Translations under genes and position numbers: made by a program
Shown here: positions 7,864-16,311 of the stretch, piece after piece
Position numbering within the stretch: position 1 is the stretch's first letter
How the letters are laid out: the number at the start of each line of letters is the position of its first letter
The notes under the pieces: model-generated
The model's input: the letters and a program-made list of their open reading frames with translations, nothing else
The model's database searches: none
Told to the model about the DNA's origin: nothing
NCBI RefSeq assembly: GCF_000739915.1
Contig: NZ_BBJT01000006.1
Location: 334,143-398,142, forward strand
Source of the DNA: Paenibacillus chitinolyticus NBRC 15660
Lineage (GTDB): Bacteria > Bacillota > Bacilli > Paenibacillales > NBRC-103111
DNA length: 64,000 nt
Direction of reading: 5' to 3'

Positions 7864-9033
7864 TTATTGCATCCGCACCTTATCGCCATCCTGCAAAGGC
7901 TCGCTGCTCTCGACTACGATTTGCTGTTGTTCGAACAGGCCTTGGGTGACCATCGATACTTTATCATCCGAGTCAGTGACGGTGATGGATGTTCTGTGGA
8001 TGTAAAAGGCGTTGCCAAGCGGACCGTTTCTTTCTTCGATTGTGAAAACGTATTTTCCGGTGTTATCTTCGTGAATGGCTTTATTGGCTACCAGTAGTAT
8101 ATCGGGATCTGTCGCTCTGCTCAGTTCCACCCGGACACCGGCGCCTTCCTTCAAGCCCGTGCCTGTACCCTGCATTGTCACCAGAAGACGCTTCGTTGGC
8201 AAATTCATGGCCGTTTTACCGCCCTCACCGGTGCTGCCTTCCTCTGTCTTGCTTGGATCCGGGATACCGGGCTCGCGGATTTCCGAAATTTGACCTTCGA
8301 TTTTTTCGGCAGCAGGCCCATCCACTTGAACTTCCAGCTTGTCTCCCGTTTTTAACTCGGCAGCGGTATCGACCGGGACTGACAGCTCAAATTCAAAACC
8401 GAGGCTTTCGTCGGATAGGCGGACATCATAGCCTCCATTTTCGGAGGAAAGCCCCTCCTTGGCGATTACCTTCGTGACGATTCCGTTGAACGGAGCCGTC
8501 AACTTGACGTTCTTTTTCAGCTTTTCCTGAAGATTTTGTATTTTCCGCTGCTGGACTTCCAGATCGATTTTATGAATGTCCATGGCACGCTTGGCGTCCT
8601 CAATGCTTTTCTCTTCTCCGTTCTGGGACGCCTCGATAAAATGACTTTGCAGTTCTTCCATAGTAAGCTTGAGCTTATTAAGACCGGCTTGCTGGTCCAG
8701 GATATCCTGCTCCGCATCATGGCTGTCGTAAGTCACCAGCGTCTGCCCTTTCTTGACGCGATCCCCTTCCTTCACTTCTACCTTCTTCACTTTCCACCCC
8801 GTGCTGTTCGTTAAGGTGATTTCAGCCCTCCACTTGATGACGCCGCTGCCTTTGAACTTATGAACAAGCTGTCCCCGGCTCGGCACTACAACCGCGACCT
8901 TAGGGATAGTCAAAGCCATAAACGTGTTGCTGAGCAGCGTAAATACGACTAGAAGACCGATAAATAAACCGGAAAAGAGGCGAATTTTTCTTTTGCGTCT
9001 GTCACTCGCCTGCCCGGCATGCAGCAATTCCAT
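7864..9033 (-). CDS. HlyD/RND-type membrane fusion (adaptor) protein
   Basis: The protein has one N-terminal membrane segment (about 16-38), then a biotinyl-lipoyl-like half (GVIKWRAEITLTNSTGWKVK, EGDRVKKGQTLVTYD). A coiled-coil hairpin of ~70 residues follows (QDILDQQAGLNKLKLTMEEL, IHKIDLEVQQRKIQNLQEKL), then the second lipoyl half (VKLTAPFNGIVTKVIAKEG) and a beta-barrel region. ATG 9033 is chosen because AGAGGTGG lies five bases upstream; a GTG at 9042 is possible. Such adaptors normally serve a MacB or RND exporter, and none is encoded here. Instead it is the last gene of an operon for a sugar-type ABC importer, 51 bp after a permease gene. Confidence 0.85.
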   Translation of the reverse strand: MELLHAGQASDRRKRKIRLFSGLFIGLLVVFTLLSNTFMALTIPKVAVVVPSRGQLVHKFKGSGVIKWRAEITLTNSTGWKVKKVEVKEGDRVKKGQTLVTYDSHDAEQDILDQQAGLNKLKLTMEELQSHFIEASQNGEEKSIEDAKRAMDIHKIDLEVQQRKIQNLQEKLKKNVKLTAPFNGIVTKVIAKEGLSSENGGYDVRLSDESLGFEFELSVPVDTAAELKTGDKLEVQVDGPAAEKIEGQISEIREPGIPDPSKTEEGSTGEGGKTAMNLPTKRLLVTMQGTGTGLKEGAGVRVELSRATDPDILLVANKAIHEDNTGKYVFTIEERNGPLGNAFYIHRTSITVTDSDDKVSMVTQGLFEQQQIVVESSEPLQDGDKVRMQ

Positions 9034-9083
9034 TAGGACCACCTCTTACATTTCAGAAGGAGCTTTTGACTCGCGGGTTCCGG

Positions 9084-9956
9084 CTATCCTTTAATTCCCG
9101 ATAACTGAATTCCTTCGATAAAATGGGACTCTGCATGTAAGAACAGCAGCACCATGGGAGTCATATACAGCACGGATGCGGCAAAAGCGACGCCCCTGGC
9201 TCCTTCGTTGATACGTGATAAATATAAAGATAACGGCTGTTTGAACGAATCCTCCAGAAAAATAAGCGGCTGCTCGACCATGTTCCAGTTGTCAACAAAC
9301 AGCAGGACGATCAACCCGGCGATTCCAGGCTGAATGAGAGGAAGAATAATTTTGTAAAAAATCCTCAGGTGCCCGGCCCCATCCATTTGGGCGGCTTCGA
9401 TATAGGAATTCGGAATATGCAGCATGAATTGTCTAAGCATAAAAACGCCGAAAGCGCTGAAGATTCCCGGCAAAATAATGGCGGATGCCGAGTTCAGAAG
9501 CCCAAGCTTCTGAGCCATCATGTAATTGGGAACGAGGGTCACCTGAAACGGCATCAGCATCGTCATGAGATACACGACAAACAGCTTATCCCGCCCCCAA
9601 AACCGGAGTTTGGCAAAAGCGTAACCGGCCATAGAGGCGACCAGTGCTTGCCCAGCGATGATAGGCACGACCAGTCCGGCGGAGTTCCAGAACATTTGGA
9701 GGAACACCGGTTTGTACACCAGCACTTCCATATATTGCTGGAACGACAGCCAGTCCGGAATCAGCTTCAGATTGACAAAGCCTTCTTCTGCCGCGGTATC
9801 GGACATTTTGCCGATGAGCTCATAATTATGGGCGATTTCACTCTCCGTCATAAGCGAGTTTACAAAGGTGACCCCAATGGGAAACAGCATCGCTGCGGCG
9901 ATAACTGCCATCACGAGCGTCAGCGAGACCTTCCGGAACAAAGTCAACGTTATCAC
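9084..9956 (-). CDS. Carbohydrate ABC transporter permease (MalG/CUT1 type)
   Basis: This 290-residue integral membrane protein has about six predicted helices and the permease EAA loop EAAQMDGAGHLRIFYKIILP near 195-215, which docks the ATPase. The N-terminus (LTLVMAVIAAAMLFPIGVTF) and conserved FVDNWN motif fit the MalG half. It pairs with the MalF-type permease 11 bp upstream and the solute-binding lipoprotein before that. No ATPase gene is present; CUT1 importers in Bacillota commonly share an MsmX-type ATPase encoded elsewhere. Confidence 0.92.
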   Translation of the reverse strand: MITLTLFRKVSLTLVMAVIAAAMLFPIGVTFVNSLMTESEIAHNYELIGKMSDTAAEEGFVNLKLIPDWLSFQQYMEVLVYKPVFLQMFWNSAGLVVPIIAGQALVASMAGYAFAKLRFWGRDKLFVVYLMTMLMPFQVTLVPNYMMAQKLGLLNSASAIILPGIFSAFGVFMLRQFMLHIPNSYIEAAQMDGAGHLRIFYKIILPLIQPGIAGLIVLLFVDNWNMVEQPLIFLEDSFKQPLSLYLSRINEGARGVAFAASVLYMTPMVLLFLHAESHFIEGIQLSGIKG

Positions 9957-9967
9957 CGTCCTTGCGT

Positions 9968-10861
9968 CTAATCAATGAACTGTCTAAACCGCCGTTCTAT
10001 GAAAAGCATGAGGGTCACGAGGATGAGAATACAGCCTACCATTAAACTTGCCGCGGCCGTCAGCTTCTGAATATCCAGGGACAGAAACATGTTGTTCATA
10101 TAATGCTGAAGCATATAAATCCGGTCGTACGGATAATCACCTGCAATCAGATACGTTTCCCGGAAAATTTTGAAGGAATTGATAATGGACATCAGAACGA
10201 CCAAAAACATCGTCGGAGTCAAATACACAAGCGTTATATGAATGGTCTTGCGGAATGTTCCGGCGCCTTCGATATCCGCCGTTTCGTAATAGTCCTTCGG
10301 TATGCTTTGGAGGCCCGCCAAAAATAAAATGATGTTATACCCGATATTTTTCCAGCTGTACACGACCGCCAGCACTCCCACGGACCAGTCCGATTTCATC
10401 CAGTCGATCCGCTCCAAATGCAAGCTCTGCATCCACGCGTTCACAGAACCGTTCCAGTCGAATAAAATTTGCCAAATCATCACGACAGAAGCTGCGGGTA
10501 CCACCAGCGGCAAAACAAAAGCCGTCTGCAGCCAATTCCGGATAAACAGTTTCCGGTTCAGCAAGAGAGCAGCTATCAAGGACAGGACAAGGATCAACGG
10601 TACGCTTACAAAGGTAAAAAGAAAGGTGTTGGCTGCCGCATTGCGGAAAGATCCGCTCGCCAGCAATTCCTTATAATTTTCGAGACCGACAAAAGATCCG
10701 TCAAGCGTACTGTCCTGAAAAGAGTAGAAGAACCCCATGGCAAACGGAATCAGATAAAAAATCGCAAACCCCGCTAAACTCGGTCCCAAGAAAAGAAAAA
10801 CGTCTATCCAATTCTTGCCCCTTCGTTTAAACGGGTTGCTCCGATAAAGCTTGTCCGCCAT
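9968..10861 (-). CDS. Sugar ABC transporter permease (MalF/UgpA type)
   Basis: This 297-residue permease has about six membrane segments, beginning LFLGPSLAGFAIFYLIPFAM. Its EAA-type cytoplasmic loop reads ETADIEGAGTFRKTIHITL near 195-213. MalF-type partners of CUT1 importers start with exactly this kind of first helix. It lies between the solute-binding lipoprotein gene (20 bp upstream) and the MalG-type permease gene. The substrate cannot be read from the sequence. Confidence 0.92.
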   Translation of the reverse strand: MADKLYRSNPFKRRGKNWIDVFLFLGPSLAGFAIFYLIPFAMGFFYSFQDSTLDGSFVGLENYKELLASGSFRNAAANTFLFTFVSVPLILVLSLIAALLLNRKLFIRNWLQTAFVLPLVVPAASVVMIWQILFDWNGSVNAWMQSLHLERIDWMKSDWSVGVLAVVYSWKNIGYNIILFLAGLQSIPKDYYETADIEGAGTFRKTIHITLVYLTPTMFLVVLMSIINSFKIFRETYLIAGDYPYDRIYMLQHYMNNMFLSLDIQKLTAAASLMVGCILILVTLMLFIERRFRQFID

Positions 10862-10881
10862 GTCATCACCCCGATCCCCGA

Positions 10882-12282
10882 TTACTCATTCAGGAAAGTT
10901 GTCACTCTGTTTTGAATTAACTTCGCCGCGGCTTCGGCTGATTTCTGCCCTTTGAAATAGGATTTGGCCTCTTCCATGATAATTTCTTCGATCTTGGAAG
11001 GTTTAAATTCGACGGGATAAATCGCTTCGGAAAGGAACCGGTCCAAATCTTGAATATCTTTGGCCGTAATGTCGAACACTTTGTCCTTCAAAACACCCAT
11101 TTCCTGATCGGATTTCACTTTCCCTACTTTCAGCAGCTCCTTCACTCGCTTCTCGTAAACGGATTTATTCAGCGGAAACCCGGCATGGTCCGGCCCTTGT
11201 TGAACCTCGTCGGACAACATAAATTTAAGGAAATCCCATGCTTCCTCTTTCACGGAAGACTTTTCGTTAATCCCGATGGTTTTATACGTCCGGAAGTATC
11301 CTCCGGCTTTCTGTCCTTCCGCGTGCGGTTTAGCGTAAAGCTTGGAAGTAAACTCATACCCTTTCGATAAATACTCGCTCTGCTTCAAATCGCGGATATA
11401 ATATTCCGGCGAAACGATCGATTCACTTCTGAACAAAGCCGGAACCGGCTTCTCTGTGGCGATTTGGTCATCAAAAAGGGATTTCACCTGCTTCATGAGC
11501 CCGGTAAAAGCAGCCGTCTCGAAATTCGCCTTTCTATTCACCGGATCTACAAACGCGGCATATTGCTCCTTAACCCTCTCATTCAGCAGATACTCCGGCG
11601 TACTAAATAACGCGGATTTATTCTTCGGATTCCCGTCTTTCATCAACTCTTTGGCAACGTCGGCAAATTGACTCCAATTCCAGTTCTTATCTTCGATTTT
11701 CAGTCCGCTTTTCTCTATCGCCGTTTCATTCCCGATGAATGCGTAGGTAAAGAAATTCAAGGGCATCCCGTAAACCCCGCCGTTTAACTTGACGTTGTCC
11801 AATATGTTCGTGAAATACTGCTCTCTCTTAAAGCTTGGATCTTTGTCCATCATTTCGCTCATATTGGCCAACAATTTTTTATTCACATAATTTCCGATGG
11901 GCAGTAAATCCATTTCGATCAAATCGGGACCTTTCCCGGATAATAGGGCGGTATTCGTCGTTTTTATAAATTTTTCACTATTCTCTTCTCCATGTGCATC
12001 GTCAGTCTCCACATATTTCAGCTCGATTGTGATATTCGGATGTTTCGCTTCATACCGCTTTTTGGCGTCCTTAAAGAAATCATCCGGAAAAAACGTGGAA
12101 AACACGATCGTTTTGGGGCCGCCGTCCGATTTCTTTTCTTCAATCTTTCCCCCGTCCGGACTTTCCGTTGTCTTATCCCCGTTTTGGGTTCCGGCCGCCT
12201 CTCCATTGCCCGTACGGCTGCTGCAAGCCGAGGCCGAAATCATAAGGATGACGGCGATTAAAATGAACGAAATTTTTCTCAT
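10882..12282 (-). CDS. Extracellular solute-binding lipoprotein of a CUT1 ABC importer
   Basis: The 466-residue protein has a lipoprotein signal ending ISASAC, with C20 as the lipidated cysteine, then a Ser/Gly/Lys-rich tether to about 55. The mature part is a family 1 extracellular binding protein (KRYEAKHPNITIELKYVETD, LLSGKGPDLIEMDLLPIGNY, NGGVYGMPLNFFTYAFIGNE, EAWDFLKFMLSDEVQQG). It captures an oligosaccharide or similar solute at the membrane for the two downstream permeases. It starts 30 bp after the amidase stop, in the same likely operon. Confidence 0.92.
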   Translation of the reverse strand: MRKISFILIAVILMISASACSSRTGNGEAAGTQNGDKTTESPDGGKIEEKKSDGGPKTIVFSTFFPDDFFKDAKKRYEAKHPNITIELKYVETDDAHGEENSEKFIKTTNTALLSGKGPDLIEMDLLPIGNYVNKKLLANMSEMMDKDPSFKREQYFTNILDNVKLNGGVYGMPLNFFTYAFIGNETAIEKSGLKIEDKNWNWSQFADVAKELMKDGNPKNKSALFSTPEYLLNERVKEQYAAFVDPVNRKANFETAAFTGLMKQVKSLFDDQIATEKPVPALFRSESIVSPEYYIRDLKQSEYLSKGYEFTSKLYAKPHAEGQKAGGYFRTYKTIGINEKSSVKEEAWDFLKFMLSDEVQQGPDHAGFPLNKSVYEKRVKELLKVGKVKSDQEMGVLKDKVFDITAKDIQDLDRFLSEAIYPVEFKPSKIEEIIMEEAKSYFKGQKSAEAAAKLIQNRVTTFLNE

Positions 12283-12312
12283 TGAAATCCTTCCCTTCTT
12301 TTGTATACGAAG

Positions 12313-13041
12313 TTAAAACTCCGTGAAATATTTCTTGATTCCATTCGCAATGGCTTCAGCCGTTCGAATCTGGCGGGCTTCATTCAGCATATCCGTTTCG
12401 TTATCCGGGTTCGTGAGATACCCGACTTCCAGAAGTACAGCCGGATGTTTACTGTCTCTCAGCACCTGCCAGCCTTCCTTTTTAACACCGCGGTCCTTGA
12501 ATCCGGTCGTTTTTACCAGCTGCTCATGAACCTTGTGTGCGAGCGCAGAACTATCGTCCGCATAATAAAACGTTTCGGTGCCGGATACATCGGGGTCCTT
12601 GTAGGTGTTCCCATGAATGGAGATGAATGCGTCCGCACCAAGCTCATTCGCGATTTGGGCGCGCCCCCCCAGTTCGACGAAGGTGTCATCCGTACGTGTC
12701 ATAACCACGTCAAATGCCGGATCCTGCCGGAGCTGGTCGAACACCTTTTTAGAGAGCGCAAGCGTGTACGCTTTCTCCTGTTTACCGCTCACTCCCGCAG
12801 CACCGGGGTCCTTACCCCCATGCCCCGGATCGATCACGATTTTATAGCGGCTTGTCCCATTTTGCAGCGCTGCATGACTTTTGCCGGGCGAGACGGCCAA
12901 TTCCGTCGAAGGTATGCTTGCACTCGCTAAAGTCAGGGACGCGGACAGCTTATATAGCGACCAGACCATTCCCGTTAACACGATTATGCTTATCCATATC
13001 GCTCGGCGGGACTGAAGTTGTTTTCTGCTGCTCCTTTTCAT
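12313..13041 (-). CDS. Membrane-anchored N-acetylmuramoyl-L-alanine amidase (Amidase_3, CwlD-like)
   Basis: The 242-residue protein has a basic N-terminus, one membrane segment (about 14-34) and an extracytoplasmic Amidase_3 domain (66-240). Zinc ligands are H74 in DPGHGG, E89 in SGKQEK and H143 in SIHGN; the catalytic glutamate is E205 in LLEVGYL. It cleaves the amide bond between MurNAc and the peptide stem. Size and anchor resemble CwlD, which makes muramic-delta-lactam in spore cortex, but the genomic context is a sugar-importer operon. The next gene starts 30 bp downstream with no terminator between. Confidence 0.9.
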   Translation of the reverse strand: MKRSSRKQLQSRRAIWISIIVLTGMVWSLYKLSASLTLASASIPSTELAVSPGKSHAALQNGTSRYKIVIDPGHGGKDPGAAGVSGKQEKAYTLALSKKVFDQLRQDPAFDVVMTRTDDTFVELGGRAQIANELGADAFISIHGNTYKDPDVSGTETFYYADDSSALAHKVHEQLVKTTGFKDRGVKKEGWQVLRDSKHPAVLLEVGYLTNPDNETDMLNEARQIRTAEAIANGIKKYFTEF

Positions 13042-13171
13042 GCTCTCTGATTTACTCCCATTTTCTCTGACGTTCTCCTACACTCCCGGGTGGCACTCCA
13101 TCAGTGTAGTACGCGATTATAGGATAAGTTAGATGGACTTATATAGAACTTGTAAAAAAGACAAAAAAGGC

Positions 13172-13215
13172 AGCACAAAAAAGCCGGCTGCATTTGCAGC
13201 CGGTTTTTTTGTGCT
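13172..13215. terminator. Bidirectional-looking terminator after the lipoprotein gene
   Basis: AGCACAAAAAAGCCGGCTGCA (13172-13192) pairs almost fully with TGCAGCCGGTTTTTTTGTGCT (13195-13215). It ends the minus-strand two-component operon four bases after the lipoprotein stop. Confidence 0.9.
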
Positions 13216-13218
13216 AGT

Positions 13219-13971
13219 CTATGAACCCGAAAAATAACCGAGTATAGCCATGATGTCCTTGCTGAATCCGATCACTTGATTCGTTCTGAGATTAACCCTG
13301 ACACTGTAGGCTAACGATTCAGTTTCCTTGTTCTTGTAATACACTTCCCCAACGACGCCCTGCCGGACTATTTTCTCTTCCGGAATCAGATCGGATAAGG
13401 CATAAGCTCCCTTTTCCTGAATAAACCGGTTAGCGGTCTCGATCCTCCCGTCCGGGATTACGATCGCTTCCTTTTCAATAGGGGCCGGCCTTGAGATGTC
13501 ACTGGAAACTTTCAACACCTCGCCGTCTCTCGCGTTCAGAACAAGTTCATACACTTCATCGGGATCGGCTACGCGGGTCAGGGTTACATAAAATAACCCC
13601 CCCGGGACTTTATTCAATTCCGTCTCGAAATCAATCTTTACCTTCTGATTCCGTTCCAGCATCGGTCTGACTCCGTACTCTGTCTTGCTCAGCAGATCTT
13701 CAAGCTTCTTCCGGTCCACCGCCATCAGTTCGAATCGGACTTCTTCCAACTTCAGCTTCTCGTTGTAGGTTTTGTTGACCGCATTGAGGCTGAGTGTCTT
13801 CACCGTATCCTGAGCAAGAACGCCTTCGTATTTCACTTCGCTCATTTTGTGCTCTTGCGAAATCTTTTTTACCAGGACCGTGTCTTTCTTGACCGTGTTG
13901 AACAATCCTTCGCACCCTGTCGTCAAAACCAGGAACGACGCGCATAGGACAACCGCGATGAACTTGTTCAT
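13219..13971 (-). CDS. Uncharacterised lipoprotein of a two-component operon
   Basis: The 250-residue product has a lipobox LTTGC with C20. The mature protein is soluble, with alternating charged strands (VKYEGVLAQDTVKTLSLNAV) and a C-terminal segment (YELVLNARDGEVLKVSSD, ESLAYSVRVNLRTNQVIGFS) resembling PepSY-like pairs. I do not recognise a named family. The start ATGA overlaps the stop of the sensor kinase gene by 4 nt, so it is translationally coupled. An extracytoplasmic accessory to the kinase is the likely role. Confidence 0.75.
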   Translation of the reverse strand: MNKFIAVVLCASFLVLTTGCEGLFNTVKKDTVLVKKISQEHKMSEVKYEGVLAQDTVKTLSLNAVNKTYNEKLKLEEVRFELMAVDRKKLEDLLSKTEYGVRPMLERNQKVKIDFETELNKVPGGLFYVTLTRVADPDEVYELVLNARDGEVLKVSSDISRPAPIEKEAIVIPDGRIETANRFIQEKGAYALSDLIPEEKIVRQGVVGEVYYKNKETESLAYSVRVNLRTNQVIGFSKDIMAILGYFSGS

Positions 13972-15407
13972 GGATTCATTCCGCCTTTCGGATTTGTCCG
14001 GTCGAAGGTGACCCTAATCGTCGTGCCCTGATTTTCCAGACTGCTCACTTCGATCACGGCATGGTGAATACTTGCGATGCTTTGACAAATCGAGAGGCCC
14101 AGACCCGCTCCGTTGCTGCTTCTCGTTCTCGCTTTATCCGCCATATAGAAAGGTTCGAAAATTTTGTCCCGATGCTCTTCGGCAATCCCGATGCCTTGGT
14201 CAATCACTTCAAGCGTGCAGCGGCTGCCCCGCCAGTAAGTCCGAATCGTAATGCTTTGTTGTTCTGCGGAAGCTTTAAGCGCATTGTCGACCAGATTAAA
14301 AATCAACATTTTAATCAAATCCTTTTCCAGCCACAGCCTGCCCTCTTCCAAGTCGGTGACGATCGTTATCCGGTGTTCCTTGGCCATCATCGCCAAAGCA
14401 GGCTTTATTTCGGCAATGACGGTTCCCAGATCATGCTCCTCCAAGCGGAAATGATCCTCCTGAAGAAAAATCAGATCCATCAGCTTCATCGAAAGCGACT
14501 CCAGACGTTTGCCTTCCGAATAAATAACGTTCAATCCGTCCACGTACAGCGCTTCATTGTATTTGGTAGTCCTTAAGAAGTTGGCATACCCGATAATCGA
14601 CGTCAACGGCGTTTTTAATTCATGGGTAAAATTATCGATAAACCTTTGTTTTTCTTCATTATGCCGCTTCAGGTCATTTATTTTTTCCTCGACAGCCGAA
14701 GCCATCTCATTAAAATTTTGTGCCAGAACGCCGATTTCATCCTTCGATTTCAGTCGGACGCGTTCCGAGAAGCCGCCCTGTGCGATAACCCGAGCCGTCC
14801 GGTTTAGGCGGTCAATCGGTTTGGTCAATCCCCTGCTCACGAAAAACATAATGAGCATGTAGAGCAAACAGGCGGCGATGTCCACTTTGATGAAAAAACC
14901 GTATTGATCCATGCGATCCTGGTATAAGGGAGTCACGTCTTTCGTGTAGGTGAACACATAGCTCTTGTGATTGATTTCCGTATGGTTCGATGTAAATAAC
15001 AGGGTGCGAGTGCCGATATCCCGTAAAATATAATGGATTTCATCCATGGCCAGCTTGTCCAGTTCCTCGCGGTGCTCCGGCATTTTGAAATCGTTGTTGC
15101 TGAAAATGACCCGGTTCGTATCGTCCAAAATCTCTAAATAAATGCGCTGGTCGCTATTCTTCGCCACAAATTCATTGGCCATGTTCGTTAGTACCGTTTT
15201 CTCATAATCGATGGAATCGTAAATACGAAGAATCGGAACAATCGCATCGACGCTGGAATGAATGCTCATGTTCTGACTTAACGCGCCGTTGATTTCCTGA
15301 TCCAGCATTTTCCCGTGGCTCCGCTCGATGACCATAACAGATGCCGCATTGAAGATGAAGACGAAGACCAGAATCGAAAACAAATAAATTTTCTGCCAAA
15401 ATTTCAT
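13968..15407 (-). CDS. Sensor histidine kinase (HAMP, HisKA, HATPase)
   Basis: This 479-residue kinase has a first membrane segment (about 8-26), an extracytoplasmic domain of ~135 residues and a second membrane segment near 165-187. A HAMP domain follows (LTKPIDRLNRTARVIAQGGF). The phosphoacceptor is H262 in NFTHELKTPLTSIIGYANFL. ATPase boxes are NLVDNALKAS, DQGIGIAEE and GAGLGLSIC. It lies 3 bp after its response-regulator gene and overlaps the lipoprotein gene by 4 nt. The signal is unknown; the adjacent lipoprotein suggests an envelope cue. Confidence 0.95.
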   Translation of the reverse strand: MKFWQKIYLFSILVFVFIFNAASVMVIERSHGKMLDQEINGALSQNMSIHSSVDAIVPILRIYDSIDYEKTVLTNMANEFVAKNSDQRIYLEILDDTNRVIFSNNDFKMPEHREELDKLAMDEIHYILRDIGTRTLLFTSNHTEINHKSYVFTYTKDVTPLYQDRMDQYGFFIKVDIAACLLYMLIMFFVSRGLTKPIDRLNRTARVIAQGGFSERVRLKSKDEIGVLAQNFNEMASAVEEKINDLKRHNEEKQRFIDNFTHELKTPLTSIIGYANFLRTTKYNEALYVDGLNVIYSEGKRLESLSMKLMDLIFLQEDHFRLEEHDLGTVIAEIKPALAMMAKEHRITIVTDLEEGRLWLEKDLIKMLIFNLVDNALKASAEQQSITIRTYWRGSRCTLEVIDQGIGIAEEHRDKIFEPFYMADKARTRSSNGAGLGLSICQSIASIHHAVIEVSSLENQGTTIRVTFDRTNPKGGMNP

Positions 15408-15410
15408 CGG

Positions 15411-16067
15411 TTAATCCTCCAGCCGGTAACCGATTTTGTAAATGGTCTTAATGTGATCCTGCAGGTGAAGCTTCTTGCGCAGCGATTTGATATGCATATC
15501 AACGGTTCTGGTTTCCCCGTAATAGTCGCTCCCCCAAATTTTATCAATGAATTGTTCCCGGGAGAGGGCAATGTTCTTATTTCTCAGCAGCACGATCAGC
15601 AGGTCGTACTCCTTCGGCGTCAGCTCGACGGGCTCTCCTTGCAGGGTCACTTCTCTTTTGTTCAAATCTGCCTGGAGGTTCTGAAACGCTATCACGCGTT
15701 CTTCTTTGCCGTACCTGCGCAGCACGGTTTCGATCCGGGCCAACAGCTCGATGGCTTCGAACGGTTTGACCATGTAGTCGTCCGCCCCCAGCCTCAGTCC
15801 GTTGACTTTGTCGTACACCAAATTTCTTGCCGTCAAAAAAATGACCGGAATTCCGCAGGACTTCATTTTTTCCATTAACGCAAATCCGTCCAGCTTAGGG
15901 ATCATGACATCCAGCAGGATGAGATCGAATTTGTCTTGTTTTACCGCATCGAGCGCGGATATACCGTCGTAGACTTCTGCCGTCGCATAGTTCACGAGGT
16001 TGAGATTCATTTTAATGATGTTGGATATATGGATATCGTCTTCCACGATCAAAATCTTCTTTTGCAT
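15411..16067 (-). CDS. OmpR-family response regulator
   Basis: The 218-residue regulator has a receiver domain with acidic pocket ED-D (10-11) and phosphoacceptor D53 in LLDVMIPKLDG. T and K of the switch lie in VIFLTARN and YMVKPFE. The C-terminal winged helix shows VELTPKEYDLLIVLLRNKN and RTVDMHIKSLRKKL. It is the first gene of the operon with the downstream kinase and lipoprotein. Targets are not visible; the neighbouring amidase/importer operon and S-layer gene are candidates by proximity only. Confidence 0.95.
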   Translation of the reverse strand: MQKKILIVEDDIHISNIIKMNLNLVNYATAEVYDGISALDAVKQDKFDLILLDVMIPKLDGFALMEKMKSCGIPVIFLTARNLVYDKVNGLRLGADDYMVKPFEAIELLARIETVLRRYGKEERVIAFQNLQADLNKREVTLQGEPVELTPKEYDLLIVLLRNKNIALSREQFIDKIWGSDYYGETRTVDMHIKSLRKKLHLQDHIKTIYKIGYRLED

Positions 16068-16232
16068 CCGGTAATCCCCTACTTTTAGTTTGAACTTCTG
16101 CTCTCCATTCTATATGATAACGCACCGTCATTAAACATGCACACGGCATGTATGTCTCCAATTGCACCCAATCACCTTCAGTCGTCTCAAAAAGTTCGGA
16201 AACCTAGAAGAAACCCGGCAACCTTCACCGGC

Positions 16233-16265
16233 AAAAAAAAGCCGCATCTTATAAATAAGATGCGG
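16233..16265 (-). terminator. Terminator of the SLH adhesin gene
   Basis: On the minus strand CCGCATCTTAT pairs with ATAAGATGCGG (arms 16255-16265 and 16242-16252), followed by a T tract over 16240-16233. It lies about 50 bp beyond the adhesin stop. Confidence 0.9.
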
Positions 16266-16311
16266 TTAATCCTCAGGATTTGTCCGGCTGAGGTTTATTA
16301 TTTTCGGGTTT

